A stretch of 64,000 nt of DNA from an uncultured Pelagibacteraceae bacterium. GTDB taxonomy: Bacteria > Pseudomonadota > Alphaproteobacteria > Pelagibacterales > Pelagibacteraceae. The notes under the pieces were generated by a model. It was not told where the DNA came from. It made no database searches and saw nothing but the letters and a program-made list of their open reading frames with translations. The translations under genes were made by a program, and so were the position numbers. Within the stretch, counting starts at the first letter, position 1. Every line of letters begins with the position of its first letter. Below are positions 55,785 through 64,000 of the stretch, piece by piece. Location of the stretch: the NCBI GenBank assembly GCA_902536765.1, contig CACAYM010000001.1:1-64000 (forward strand), written 5' to 3'.

Positions 55785-57125
55785 TTATGCTGCCTTAAAT
55801 TTATTTTTATTACTTAATTCACCAATTAAAGTATTTTGATTTGTTTTTGTTACCTTAACTTGAACAATTTTCCCAATTAGATTAATACCACCTTCAAAAA
55901 TTACAGAGTTCATATACGGATTCCTTCCAAATAATTTATTTTGCCCTTTAATTTCATTTTCTACTAAAACATCAATAAATTTATTCTCAAGAGATTTATT
56001 TTTCAATTTTTGGTATCCAAATAATTTTTCCTGAACAATTTTAAGTCTTTTTTTTGAAATATTATCCTCTATAGGCTTAAGTTTTGATGCTGTTGTGCCT
56101 GGTCTAGCACTAAAAACAAAGGAGTAAGAATTTATAAACTTTATCTTATCAATTAGTTTTAATGTATTTTCAAAATCTTCTTTTTCTTCACCTGGGTATC
56201 CAATAATAAAGTCACTAGAAAATTCTATTTTATCATTGATTTCTTTTAAATAATTAACTGTGGAGACATATTCTTCTACTCTATGTTTTCTGTTCATTAA
56301 TTTTAATATCTTATTGGAACCTGATTGAATGGGTAAATGAACAAATGGCATAAGTTTTTTTGAAACTTTGTAACAATCTAATAAATCTTTAGTCATATCC
56401 CTCGGGTGGGAGGTGGTATAACGTATTCTCTCAATTCCATTAATTTTCTCTAGTGAGATAATTAAATCTGAAAGTCTAAATTCTTTGTTTGTTTCTTTGA
56501 AACTATATGCATTTACATTTTGTCCTAATAAAATTATTTCTTTAGTTCCATTTTGAACCATTGTCTTTGCCTCATTAATTATTTGATTAAAAGGTCTCGA
56601 GTATTCTGGTCCTCTTGTATATGGTACAACGCAGAAGTGACAAAATTTATCACATCCCTCTTGTATCGTTAAGAATGAGGAAACTTTACTTATTTTATTT
56701 TGAATTTTACTCAAGTAATTGAATTTTTCTATAGTATCAAAATCTGTAATTTCATTTTTCAATTTATTATTTTCAAATTGTAAAATAGTTTCGTTAATCT
56801 TATGATATGATTGTGGTCCAATCACTAAATCTATGTAAGGTTCTCTTTTGAGCATTTCAGTATTTTCAGCTTGTGCAACACATCCTGTTACAATGACCAG
56901 TGGTTTACTTTGATTAACAAACGCTTCCCTGACTCTTCCAATTTCATGGTAAACTTTTTCCTTTGCTTTATCTCTTATGTGACAAGTATTTAAAACAAAA
57001 CAATCCGCTGAATTTAAATTTTCAGATTTTTCATATCCGATAATTTTGAGTGCATCGATTATTTTATCAGAATCATAAACATTCATTTGACAACCAAATG
57101 TTTTAATAAATACTTTTTTTGACAT
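55785..57125 (-). CDS. miaB: tRNA-2-methylthio-N6-dimethylallyladenosine synthase
   Basis: A 446-residue radical-SAM methylthiotransferase acting on A37 of tRNAs reading UNN codons. The N-terminal UPF0004 domain has Cys12 (KTFGCQMNVYDS), Cys48 and a third Cys in VTGCVAQ near 81. The radical-SAM cluster is CDKFCHFC near 157-164, followed by a C-terminal TRAM domain. It is 3 nt downstream of fur on the same strand. Confidence 0.97.
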   Translation of the reverse strand: MSKKVFIKTFGCQMNVYDSDKIIDALKIIGYEKSENLNSADCFVLNTCHIRDKAKEKVYHEIGRVREAFVNQSKPLVIVTGCVAQAENTEMLKREPYIDLVIGPQSYHKINETILQFENNKLKNEITDFDTIEKFNYLSKIQNKISKVSSFLTIQEGCDKFCHFCVVPYTRGPEYSRPFNQIINEAKTMVQNGTKEIILLGQNVNAYSFKETNKEFRLSDLIISLEKINGIERIRYTTSHPRDMTKDLLDCYKVSKKLMPFVHLPIQSGSNKILKLMNRKHRVEEYVSTVNYLKEINDKIEFSSDFIIGYPGEEKEDFENTLKLIDKIKFINSYSFVFSARPGTTASKLKPIEDNISKKRLKIVQEKLFGYQKLKNKSLENKFIDVLVENEIKGQNKLFGRNPYMNSVIFEGGINLIGKIVQVKVTKTNQNTLIGELSNKNKFKAA

Positions 57126-57128
57126 TAA

Positions 57129-57554
57129 TTATTTCTTTTTGACACCATATAATTCAAGTTTGTGATCAACTAAATCATATCCGTATTTTTCTGCTACTTT
57201 TTTTTGCAGATTCTCAATTTCATTATCTACAAATTCTATAATCTCTCCTGTTTTAACATCTATTAGATGATCGTGATGACTTTCTCTTAATTCCTCATAC
57301 CTAGCCTTACCACCCTTAAAATCATGTTTTGTTAATATCCCTGCCTCTTCAAAAAGCTTTACTGTTCTATACACAGTAGCGATACTTATTTTTGGATCTA
57401 TTTTAAGTACTCTTTTATAAAGCTCATCAACATCTGGATGATCTGACTCTCCATAATTTTTTTTTGACTCTGAAACTACCCTTGCAATAGTCTTTCTTTG
57501 ATCGGTAAGTTTTACACCTTTTGCTAAACACTTTTGTTCAATACTATCAGACAT
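57129..57554 (-). CDS. fur: Fur-family metal-responsive regulator (Fur/Mur type)
   Basis: A 141-residue winged-helix repressor. The recognition helix region is KISIATVYRTVKLFEEAG near 54-71. The metal site is in ARYEELRESHHDHLIDVKTGEIIEF (His-His-Asp-His), and there is a C-terminal His in DHKLELYG. It lacks the CxxC zinc pairs of E. coli Fur. In alphaproteobacteria the Fur homologue beside miaB often senses manganese (Mur), so the metal is uncertain. It is distinct from the Irr homologue at 39532-39945. Confidence 0.9.
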   Translation of the reverse strand: MSDSIEQKCLAKGVKLTDQRKTIARVVSESKKNYGESDHPDVDELYKRVLKIDPKISIATVYRTVKLFEEAGILTKHDFKGGKARYEELRESHHDHLIDVKTGEIIEFVDNEIENLQKKVAEKYGYDLVDHKLELYGVKKK

Positions 57555-57563
57555 AGGTTTATT

Positions 57564-57974
57564 TTAACTTAAATAAATAGGTTTAATCAAATTTTTTTTA
57601 ACATTATTTTCATTACATAAATCGGGTAATTTTATTAAATTTTTGAATTTATTTAGTTCAAATTGAATGTTTTTTTTATCTTTAAAATCTAAATAACTAT
57701 AAGAGTAATAATCAATTTTTTTTATTAAATGTATTGCTTTTACTATCGATAGTGAATTTCTGATACCAGCAAAACTGCCTGGACCTCTGTTAACGTAAAT
57801 TTTATTTATTTTATTTAAGTTAATTTTATTTTTTAATAAAAAATTATTGATTAAAATTGTCAGTTTGTCATAATTCTTTTTACTATTAGTGAAAGTCCTT
57901 GTATAAACATTTTTATTCAAAATGAGCGCTAACAAAATATTTTCACCTGTAGCATCTATAATTAGTATTTTCAT
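57564..57974 (-). CDS. tsaB: TsaB-like protein, short form (tRNA t6A synthesis)
   Basis: A 136-residue protein with the TsaB (YeaZ) N-terminal half: MKILIIDATGENI, then the family motif RGPGSFAGIRNSLSIVKA at 63-80. Normal TsaB has about 200-230 residues. Here the second actin-like subdomain is reduced to some 55 residues, although the terminal PIYLS resembles the usual P-x-YL end, suggesting an internal shrinkage rather than a simple truncation. TsaB is the scaffold for TsaD and TsaE in making t6A37. The position before fur-miaB is the alphaproteobacterial norm, but rimI is missing. Its 5' end overlaps the divergent deacetylase gene by 53 bp. Confidence 0.8.
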   Translation of the reverse strand: MKILIIDATGENILLALILNKNVYTRTFTNSKKNYDKLTILINNFLLKNKINLNKINKIYVNRGPGSFAGIRNSLSIVKAIHLIKKIDYYSYSYLDFKDKKNIQFELNKFKNLIKLPDLCNENNVKKNLIKPIYLS

Positions 57975-58980
57975 AATTTATCTATTCCTTATTCTTAGTG
58001 TAAAATCAGAGGAAAATAAAATTAAATCTTATAAAAATGATAAAGGTGTTCTTTCAATAATGTATCATAGATTTAATGAGAGTATATATCCATCAACAAA
58101 TATCAAAATGGAAATTTTCAAAAAACACATGCAAATTATAAAAGAAAAAAATTATAAATTTGTAAATCCAGAAAAATTCAATATAAATTTTCATAAAGTA
58201 AAAACAAGCAAAGAAATACTGATTACTATTGACGATGGGTTTTCATCTTTCTATGAACATGCTTGGCCATATTTAAAAGAAAATAAAATTCCCTTTATAT
58301 TATTTATTTCAACTGAGGCAGTTGGAAAAAATGGTTATATGAATTGGGAACAAATAAAAGAAATAGAGAAAGAAGACATTGCATTTATCGGCAATCATTC
58401 TCATTCGCATGAATATTTATTAGAATTCAGTTTTGATAAGTTCAAAAATGATATATTAAAATCCATTAAGATTTTTGAGAAAAATTTGGGGTACAATCCG
58501 ATTTATTTTTCTTATCCATTTGGTGAATTCAGTCTCGAGCAAACTAATTTTATAAAAAAACATTTTAAGTACGGTTTTGGCCAACACTCAGGAGTTATAG
58601 ATGTTAACAAAAATCCATATGAGCTTCCAAGATTCCCTATTAACGAAAAATATGGAGAATTAAAAAGATTTGAATTCAATTTAGATTTACTCCCATTGGA
58701 GTACAAGAAAGTAATCCCTGAAGATAAGTATATAATTAATAACAACCCTCCTAAACTAGAAATTGAGTTCTTCAAAAACCAAAAGAATTTGAAAAAAATT
58801 AATTGTTTTTCAGATGAGGGTGCTGGATGGAAAGAAACAAATATTAAGTATAGTAACAGTAAACTAATTGTAAACTTTTCTGATAAATTTAACTTTAGAA
58901 GAGGAAGAATAAATTGTTCTCTGAATGATACAGATGGTTGGAGGTGGTTTGGATTACAATTTTCTGTGAAACTAAATTAG
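57922..58980 (+). CDS. Polysaccharide deacetylase family protein
   Basis: A 352-residue NodB-fold protein with an N-terminal signal/anchor (IISIFIIYLFLILSV, about 13-27). The metal site is readable: ILITIDDGF (Asp-Asp near 102), NHSHSH (His-x3-His near 159) and SYPFGEF. The C-terminal 90 residues look like a separate beta-rich module. It probably removes N-acetyl groups from a surface or wall glycan in the periplasm. The ATG at 57922 lies inside the divergent tsaB gene; no later ATG would keep the signal peptide. It converges with the Bax-like gene with a 4-nt overlap. Confidence 0.87.
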   Translation: MSANKIFSPVASIISIFIIYLFLILSVKSEENKIKSYKNDKGVLSIMYHRFNESIYPSTNIKMEIFKKHMQIIKEKNYKFVNPEKFNINFHKVKTSKEILITIDDGFSSFYEHAWPYLKENKIPFILFISTEAVGKNGYMNWEQIKEIEKEDIAFIGNHSHSHEYLLEFSFDKFKNDILKSIKIFEKNLGYNPIYFSYPFGEFSLEQTNFIKKHFKYGFGQHSGVIDVNKNPYELPRFPINEKYGELKRFEFNLDLLPLEYKKVIPEDKYIINNNPPKLEIEFFKNQKNLKKINCFSDEGAGWKETNIKYSNSKLIVNFSDKFNFRRGRINCSLNDTDGWRWFGLQFSVKLN

Positions 58981-60104
58981 ATAATATTTTTTAATTGAAT
59001 GCTTGAAGGCAATAGTTTGACCCGATCAAAATCCTTTAAGTTGTTTTGTTTAATAATTTGTTTTATTATTTTTGTATATTCTTTACCAGTGGCCGCGTAT
59101 TTATCTAAATAGTCCGCTAATACTAAGCTGTCTAATTCCTCTTCACTATCCCTCATATTTGCCCTTTCTGATCTAAACTTTTTATAACTACCATGAGTAT
59201 TTAAATTTCTTTGATATGCCCTCACTGAGGCTTTTAAAACCTTAAACTTCATTACTTTATGTTTCTCCTCTGAGTCCACTCCAGCAGGTTTTATCCCTTC
59301 GCCTGACCATGTCCACTGCCCGAAGAGTGCGTTTCCTTCAATAGCGAATCTTGATGTTCCCCATCCACTTTCCTTTGCCGCTTGAGCAATCGCAAGAGAA
59401 ACTGGTACAATATCCATTCGGACCTTTAAAGTAGATAAATCTTTGTTTAAAACACCGTATTGCTTAAATTTAGAATTTAGCCATTTTTTTTCTGAGTCTG
59501 AATTCATATTCTTATTCAGGATTCTAAAAAGTTTTTTTCGATCAACTTTAATTCTGTTATTCTCCTCTAGAATTAATGGTAAAACTATTTTTATGAATAA
59601 ATTTTTCTTTTTTTTGGTGCTTTCAATATTTCTTATTTCGGAAGGTAGCAAAGAAAGATTAATTGGTTTTACAATTTTATTTTTTCTTACGCTATCTAGA
59701 TTATATTTGGTATCTTTAAAAAGTTGATTTATTGTTTCTGCGCTCAGCCTAACTGTGTCAGTTGGAACTTCCTCAATAGAAAAAATATCTTCAAATAAGT
59801 TTTCTAAAGCCAGACCCTCATCAATATTTTTAGAATTTATTGATTTACCGTCTAATACTCTCTGAAAATTTATATTTGAGTTATTATCTATTGTAGATTT
59901 ACTTGCATTTATATCTTCTTTAATATTTACAGATAAAGGAATTAAAGTAGATACTAAAATTAAGGCAAAACTAAATAAAGCAGTAAAATAAAAACTTTTA
60001 AAATCTTTTAAAAAAAAACTACTTTTTTTCTTTTTAATTGAAAAACCTTTTTCTGTTAAAATTTTTTTTATTTTAGCAAGATTTAGTTTTTTTGTTTTGA
60101 GCAT
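58977..60104 (-). CDS. Bax-like glucosaminidase (membrane-anchored)
   Basis: A 375-residue protein. A cytoplasmic Lys-rich N terminus is followed by one membrane helix (about 33-53), and the periplasmic part carries a glucosaminidase-family domain near 230-340. The catalytic Glu lies in AQAAKESGWGTSRFA near 242, with NALFGQWTW following, as in E. coli Bax. It probably cleaves peptidoglycan glycan strands during wall growth. It is 17 nt downstream of nfu in the murJ-trpS-nfu unit. Confidence 0.85.
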   Translation of the reverse strand: MLKTKKLNLAKIKKILTEKGFSIKKKKSSFFLKDFKSFYFTALFSFALILVSTLIPLSVNIKEDINASKSTIDNNSNINFQRVLDGKSINSKNIDEGLALENLFEDIFSIEEVPTDTVRLSAETINQLFKDTKYNLDSVRKNKIVKPINLSLLPSEIRNIESTKKKKNLFIKIVLPLILEENNRIKVDRKKLFRILNKNMNSDSEKKWLNSKFKQYGVLNKDLSTLKVRMDIVPVSLAIAQAAKESGWGTSRFAIEGNALFGQWTWSGEGIKPAGVDSEEKHKVMKFKVLKASVRAYQRNLNTHGSYKKFRSERANMRDSEEELDSLVLADYLDKYAATGKEYTKIIKQIIKQNNLKDFDRVKLLPSSIQLKNII

Positions 60105-60121
60105 TAAAAATTATATCTTTA

Positions 60122-60664
60122 TTATTCTGCCTCCACCTGTTTTATTTCAGGTATATAGTGCTGAAGTAAATTTTGAACACCACGTTTTAGGGTAATCGTT
60201 GAACTTGGGCATCCGGAACAACTTCCTTGAAGTTTTACTTTTACAACTCCATTATTAAAATTTAAAAATTTTATATCTCCACCGTCTTTTGATACTGCAG
60301 GTTTTACTTTGCTCTCTAAAATATGGATAATTTTTTTCTCTATCTCCTTATAATTTTCCTTACTTTTGTTGTTGAAATTTTTATCAAGTATTAATTGATT
60401 ACCTTTGGCAAAAAAATCATTGATCAGAGAAATCACTATATGTTTTATATCGTCCCATGATTTTGTCTCAATTTTATTTACCGATATAAAATCTAAACCC
60501 AGAAATATACTTTCAACACCATCAATTGATAAAATATCTTTAATTAAATAATTATCCGTTTGATCCTTATTTAAAAATTCTGCAGACTCAACGTTTGATA
60601 TTTTAATACCTGGTAAGAATTTTAAGGAATTTGGATTAGGTGTTTTTTGTGTTTGTATGAACAT
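60122..60664 (-). CDS. NifU-like Fe-S cluster scaffold/carrier (NFU1 type)
   Basis: A 180-residue protein. The N-terminal Nfu_N domain (FIQTQKTPNPNSLKFLPG) is followed by the C-terminal NifU domain with Cys149-x-x-Cys152 (GSCSGCPSS), which bridges a 4Fe-4S cluster between two subunits. This is the alphaproteobacterial/mitochondrial NFU1 architecture, delivering clusters to enzymes such as lipoyl synthase or aconitase. It lies between trpS and the Bax-like gene. Confidence 0.95.
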   Translation of the reverse strand: MFIQTQKTPNPNSLKFLPGIKISNVESAEFLNKDQTDNYLIKDILSIDGVESIFLGLDFISVNKIETKSWDDIKHIVISLINDFFAKGNQLILDKNFNNKSKENYKEIEKKIIHILESKVKPAVSKDGGDIKFLNFNNGVVKVKLQGSCSGCPSSTITLKRGVQNLLQHYIPEIKQVEAE

Positions 60665-60707
60665 AGATCTATATATAGTTATTATAAAACAAATTTGAAG
60701 TATTTTT

Positions 60708-61709
60708 TTAAAATCCTATTTTTTTTTTGATATCATTTACTTTTTTGCTGGCAATTTTTTCAGCTTTTAACGCTCCTGATAACAATATTTCATCTATATA
60801 TTTTTTATCCTTAAGAAGTTTTTTTATTTCTAAAGATATTGGGTAAACCTTTTCAACTAATACATCAGATAAACTATTTTTAAACTCTGAAAAATTTTTA
60901 CCTTTAAATTGATTTATGGTTAATTCTAAGTTTTGATTTTGGACACTTGAGAATATTCCATAAAGATTATTTAACTCTGGTCTTTTTTCAAGGTCAAGAT
61001 CGTTTTCAGGTAAATTTCCACTATCAGTTTTTGCTTTTTTTATTTTACTCACAATTAGATCTTTGCTATCTGTTAAATTTATTCTGCTTTGATCAGAAGG
61101 ATCAGATTTGCTCATCTTCTTTGTTCCGTCTTTTAAACTCATTATTCTAGAAAATTTTTTTTGTATTAAAGGTTCGGGCTCAATCAAAAAATTCGGAGAA
61201 TTAAAATCTAAGTTAAATTTTTGAGCTATGTCTCTTGTCAGTTCTAAATGCTGCTTTTGATCTTCTCCTACAGGGACGTGTGTCGCATCATACAATAATA
61301 TATCGGATGCCATGAGAATTGGATAAATATAAAGTCCAACACTAGCTTTTTCTTTGTCTTTGCCGGCTTTTTCTTTAAATTGAGTCATTCTATTTAACCA
61401 CCCCATTCTAGCGACGCATCCTAATAACCAAGCACCTTCTGCATGAGATGACACCATTGATTGATTAAAGATGATACTTTTGTTTGGGTCTAACCCACTA
61501 GCTAAAAATGTAGCGGTTGTTTCTCTAATATTTTTTTTTAGTACTTCTGGATCTTGCTTTACTGTAATTGCGTGTAAGTCAACTACACAATAGATACAGC
61601 TATTTTCAGTTTCTTTTTGTAGATTAACAAAATTTTTAATAGCACCTAAATAATTCCCTAAATGCAAATTTCCTGTAGGTTGCACACCTGAAAAAATTTT
61701 TTTTGACAT
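60708..61709 (-). CDS. trpS: Tryptophanyl-tRNA synthetase
   Basis: A 333-residue class I synthetase. The HIGH-type motif is HLGN at 16-19 ([17 protein letters not shown]) and the KMSKS loop lies near 195-200. [17 protein letters not shown] near 140 is characteristic. Length is normal. It starts 5 nt after murJ and has a 43-nt gap to nfu. Confidence 0.97.
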   Translation of the reverse strand: MSKKIFSGVQPTGNLHLGNYLGAIKNFVNLQKETENSCIYCVVDLHAITVKQDPEVLKKNIRETTATFLASGLDPNKSIIFNQSMVSSHAEGAWLLGCVARMGWLNRMTQFKEKAGKDKEKASVGLYIYPILMASDILLYDATHVPVGEDQKQHLELTRDIAQKFNLDFNSPNFLIEPEPLIQKKFSRIMSLKDGTKKMSKSDPSDQSRINLTDSKDLIVSKIKKAKTDSGNLPENDLDLEKRPELNNLYGIFSSVQNQNLELTINQFKGKNFSEFKNSLSDVLVEKVYPISLEIKKLLKDKKYIDEILLSGALKAEKIASKKVNDIKKKIGF

Positions 61710-61714
61710 TGTAA

Positions 61715-63244
61715 TTAATACTTTAATTTAATATCAGATGTTTTGAAAGCTTTTGTAAATATTGATATAAGCATATAGATTAGAAAAGTTACAGCAACAA
61801 TCGTAATTATTGTTAAAAGTTTATAATTACTTTCATAAACTAATAAATCGCCAAATAAAATTATAAACTGATAAAATAAAAAAGATGTCAAAACTGATGA
61901 GAACACAATTTTTAATGATTTTGAATTTAAAATACCTTCATACAAAAAATATTTTTTTTTAATTAAATATATAAATAAGATTATTGAATTGAACCACGAA
62001 GAAATTGTTGTTGCAATTGGGATTATAATAAATCCTATATCTGAAAAAAAATATAGACTTATGCCAATATTTATTATGACTGAATAAAACGAATAAACAA
62101 ATGGTGTTCTAGTATTGTGTCTTGCAAAAATAAAACTTGAGAAAACTTTAATCAGTACAAAAGCTGGTAATCCCAATGCAAAATAAAATAACGCACTAGC
62201 AGAATTTTTTACACTTAAAGTATCAAAAGAACCATACCCAAAAAGTGCTGAGGTGATTTGCTCAGATGCAATTAAAAGTGCAAATGTTGCCGGCAAACAC
62301 AAAAATAAGCTTAATTCTAACGACTTATTTTGAATAAAATTTATTTTTTTTTTATTTTTTTGCTCAACATACTTGCTCAGATTGGGAAGCAATACTGTTC
62401 CAATTGCAATTCCTGCTATAGCTAGATTTATTTGATATATTCTATCTGCATAATAGAGGTATGAAACTGCGCTTGCTTGAAAAGACGCTATAATTGTTCC
62501 TACTAAAATATTTATCTGTGTAACACCAGAAGAAAATATGCTGGGTATCAACTTTTTAAAAAAAAATTTTAAATTTTTATCGAGTATTATTTTAAAATAA
62601 AATTTTGGAAAAAAATATTTTCTTGTAAAAAAAATTAGAAAAATAAGTTGAACGAAACCAGCTATAGTTACAGCATAAGATAAATAGAAAACTAAAGAGT
62701 CATTTGCGTAATTTGCAAATAGTAAAGTTAAAATTAAAAATAAATTTAAAATTATTGGTGCTGCAGACGCAATAGCAAATTTATTCTTTGAATTTAGTAT
62801 TGCCCCAAAAAAAGACGATAAGCTTATAAATAAAAGAAATGGAAAAGTAATCCTGGTTAGATTAATAGTTAGTTCTAACTTCTCAGTATCTTCTGTAAAT
62901 CCGGGAGCTATTAAAAAAACAAATATTGGCATAAAAATTTCTATGATCACTAAGATAAATAGAAGAATTAAAGTTAAAGAATTAAATATATTGTTGGCAA
63001 ACTTTTTTGCTTTCTCTTCTCCTTTATCAGACTCAGTCACATAACTTGGTACGAATGCCGAATTAAATGTTCCTTCAGAAAAAAGCCTTCTAAAAGTGTT
63101 TGGGATCCTAAAAGCAACGAAGAAGGCATCTGCTATTGGCCCTGAACCCAAAAATATTGCAATTAAAACGTCTCTTACATATCCCAGAATTCTGCTTATG
63201 ATAACAAAGAAACTGTATGTGCTTGTTGACTTAATCAAATTCAT
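61715..63244 (-). CDS. murJ: Lipid II flippase MurJ
   Basis: A 509-residue polytopic protein with about 14 membrane helices, moving lipid II across the inner membrane for peptidoglycan synthesis. The MviN/MurJ start ([24 protein letters not shown]) and the [34 protein letters not shown] region near 34-67, with its essential arginines, are diagnostic. It diverges from maeB over 53 bp and leads the murJ-trpS-nfu-Bax unit. Confidence 0.96.
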   Translation of the reverse strand: MNLIKSTSTYSFFVIISRILGYVRDVLIAIFLGSGPIADAFFVAFRIPNTFRRLFSEGTFNSAFVPSYVTESDKGEEKAKKFANNIFNSLTLILLFILVIIEIFMPIFVFLIAPGFTEDTEKLELTINLTRITFPFLLFISLSSFFGAILNSKNKFAIASAAPIILNLFLILTLLFANYANDSLVFYLSYAVTIAGFVQLIFLIFFTRKYFFPKFYFKIILDKNLKFFFKKLIPSIFSSGVTQINILVGTIIASFQASAVSYLYYADRIYQINLAIAGIAIGTVLLPNLSKYVEQKNKKKINFIQNKSLELSLFLCLPATFALLIASEQITSALFGYGSFDTLSVKNSASALFYFALGLPAFVLIKVFSSFIFARHNTRTPFVYSFYSVIINIGISLYFFSDIGFIIIPIATTISSWFNSIILFIYLIKKKYFLYEGILNSKSLKIVFSSVLTSFLFYQFIILFGDLLVYESNYKLLTIITIVAVTFLIYMLISIFTKAFKTSDIKLKY

Positions 63245-63297
63245 AAATCATATTAGTCTTATAAATTAGTTCTATTTTTATATCTATTTAATAAAAA

Positions 63298-64000
63298 ATG
63301 AAAAAAAATAAAATTGAACATTACTCTGATAAAGAAGCTCTGGATTTCCATCATAATAAAAAATCTGGCAAGATTGAGATTATATCATCTAAACCAATGA
63401 CTACAAAAAGGGATCTTGCTTTAGCATATTCTCCAGGTGTGGCGGCACCTGTAAAAGCAATTTCAAAAAATCCTGAAGCTGCATATGATTATACTAGTAA
63501 AGGTAATCTGGTAGCTGTAATAAGCAATGGTTCTGCAATCTTGGGCATGGGAAATCTTGGAGCACTTGCATCAAAACCAGTTATGGAGGGCAAAGCAGTT
63601 TTATTTAAACGGTTTGCTGATATTAATTCAATAGACATAGAAATTGATTCATCTGATCCAGAGGAAATAATAAAAAGCATTAAAACTATATCTGGAAGCT
63701 TTGGAGGAATAAATTTAGAAGATATTGCTGCCCCTGATTGTTTTATTATTGAGGAAAAATTAAAAAAAATACTTGATATCCCTGTATTCCACGATGATCA
63801 GCATGGAACTGCAATAATTACAACTGCAGCATTAATAAATGCTTTAGATATTTCCAAAAAATCAATTAAGAAAATAAAAGTTGTTATTAATGGAGCCGGT
63901 GCATCTGCTATTGCGTGTACAAATTTATTAAAAAAAACAGGAGTGCCATCTAAAAATATTATAATGTTAGATAGTAAGGGCGTTATTTACAAAGGTAGAG
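63298..64000 (+). CDS. maeB: NADP-dependent malic enzyme (N-terminal part, cut by window edge)
   Basis: The first 234 codons of a malic enzyme converting malate to pyruvate and CO2. The start is ATG at 63298-63300. YSDKEALDFHHNKKSGKIEI, the catalytic Tyr region LALAYSPGVAAP near 39-50, GLGNLGALA-like MGNLGALASKPVMEGK near 82-97, and the metal site DIPVFHDDQHGTA near 161-173 are all typical. The NAD(P) fold begins at VINGAGASA near 199. A phosphotransacetylase-like C-terminal domain, usual in MaeB, would lie outside the window. Confidence 0.95.
   Translation, partial: MKKNKIEHYSDKEALDFHHNKKSGKIEIISSKPMTTKRDLALAYSPGVAAPVKAISKNPEAAYDYTSKGNLVAVISNGSAILGMGNLGALASKPVMEGKAVLFKRFADINSIDIEIDSSDPEEIIKSIKTISGSFGGINLEDIAAPDCFIIEEKLKKILDIPVFHDDQHGTAIITTAALINALDISKKSIKKIKVVINGAGASAIACTNLLKKTGVPSKNIIMLDSKGVIYKGR

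Noticed and set aside
57922..60104. Defence or toxin-antitoxin system around the deacetylase and Bax-like genes
   Set aside because: Bax here is the glucosaminidase family, not an apoptosis factor, and both proteins have wall-glycan enzyme motifs.

Overview
The window looks like a chromosomal segment of a free-living, genome-streamlined marine alphaproteobacterium of the SAR11/Pelagibacterales type. This rests on the very low GC content, the Lys/Asn/Ile-rich proteins, intergenic gaps mostly of 0-50 bp, frequent 1-24 bp gene overlaps, and alphaproteobacterial gene neighbourhoods: mutM-ubiE-ubiB-coaBC-dut beside dnaA; irr-fabA-fabB-fabI; murJ-trpS-nfu; tsaB-fur-miaB-phoH-ybeY-lnt-metK-nusA-infB-rbfA-rpsO-pnp. 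The species assignment is inference. I see no prophage, insertion sequence, CRISPR array or rRNA.

Layout. 1-3.3 kb (minus): glycosyltransferase, thrS and the start of infC. 3.3-4.1 kb (plus): an alpha/beta hydrolase. 4.1-10.9 kb (minus): gltD-gltB and an SDR-like protein. 11-14 kb: uppP, a DMT exporter and a gamma-butyrobetaine-hydroxylase-like oxygenase, then tRNA-Arg. 14.2-18.8 kb (plus): a thioesterase, then a Suv3-like helicase, TerB-like protein, FdxA and CarD. 18.8-20.9 kb (minus): a 21-residue, almost purely Lys/Arg mini-gene, an acyl-CoA synthetase and tRNA-Leu. 21-22.6 kb (plus): DedA, DsbB, Coq7. 22.6-24.4 kb (minus): HNH nuclease, esterase, TlpA-like thioredoxin. 24.4-27.9 kb (plus): argH, a small LptM-like lipoprotein, lysA, plsC. 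27.8-31.8 kb (minus): dnaN, dnaA, rpsT, mutM. 31.9-37 kb (plus): ubiE, ubiB, coaBC, dut, a MoeB/ThiF-like protein, an SH3b protein. 37-39.9 kb (minus): DUF2061, katG, irr. 40-43.3 kb (plus): fabA, fabB, fabI, a 50-aa membrane protein, a TesA-like lipoprotein. 43.4-45 kb: the most accessory-looking part, with an unknown secreted protein, an FkbM methyltransferase and a 76-aa Cys-tailed protein. 45-57.9 kb (minus): pnp back to tsaB. 57.9-63.2 kb: deacetylase, Bax-like glucosaminidase, nfu, trpS, murJ. The window ends inside maeB.

How the genes work together. Most of the window is housekeeping: translation (thrS, infC, nusA, infB, rbfA, rpsO, trpS, miaB, tsaB), replication and repair (dnaA, dnaN, mutM, dut), ammonia assimilation (gltBD), ubiquinone (ubiE, ubiB, coq7), fatty acid and phospholipid synthesis (fabA, fabB, fabI, plsC), amino acids (argH, lysA) and envelope (uppP, murJ, lnt, LptM). 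The observations I rate highest are four. First, the mini-gene at 18888-18953 has its own promoter, an 18-bp palindrome, a Shine-Dalgarno sequence and a terminator. Second, katG carries a perfect Irr/ICE-type palindrome in its promoter, next to irr. Third, an intrinsic terminator with a UUCG loop sits between the likely nusA promoter and the nusA start codon, implying attenuation. Fourth, the acyl-CoA synthetase start codon lies 4 nt after the CCA end of a tRNA.
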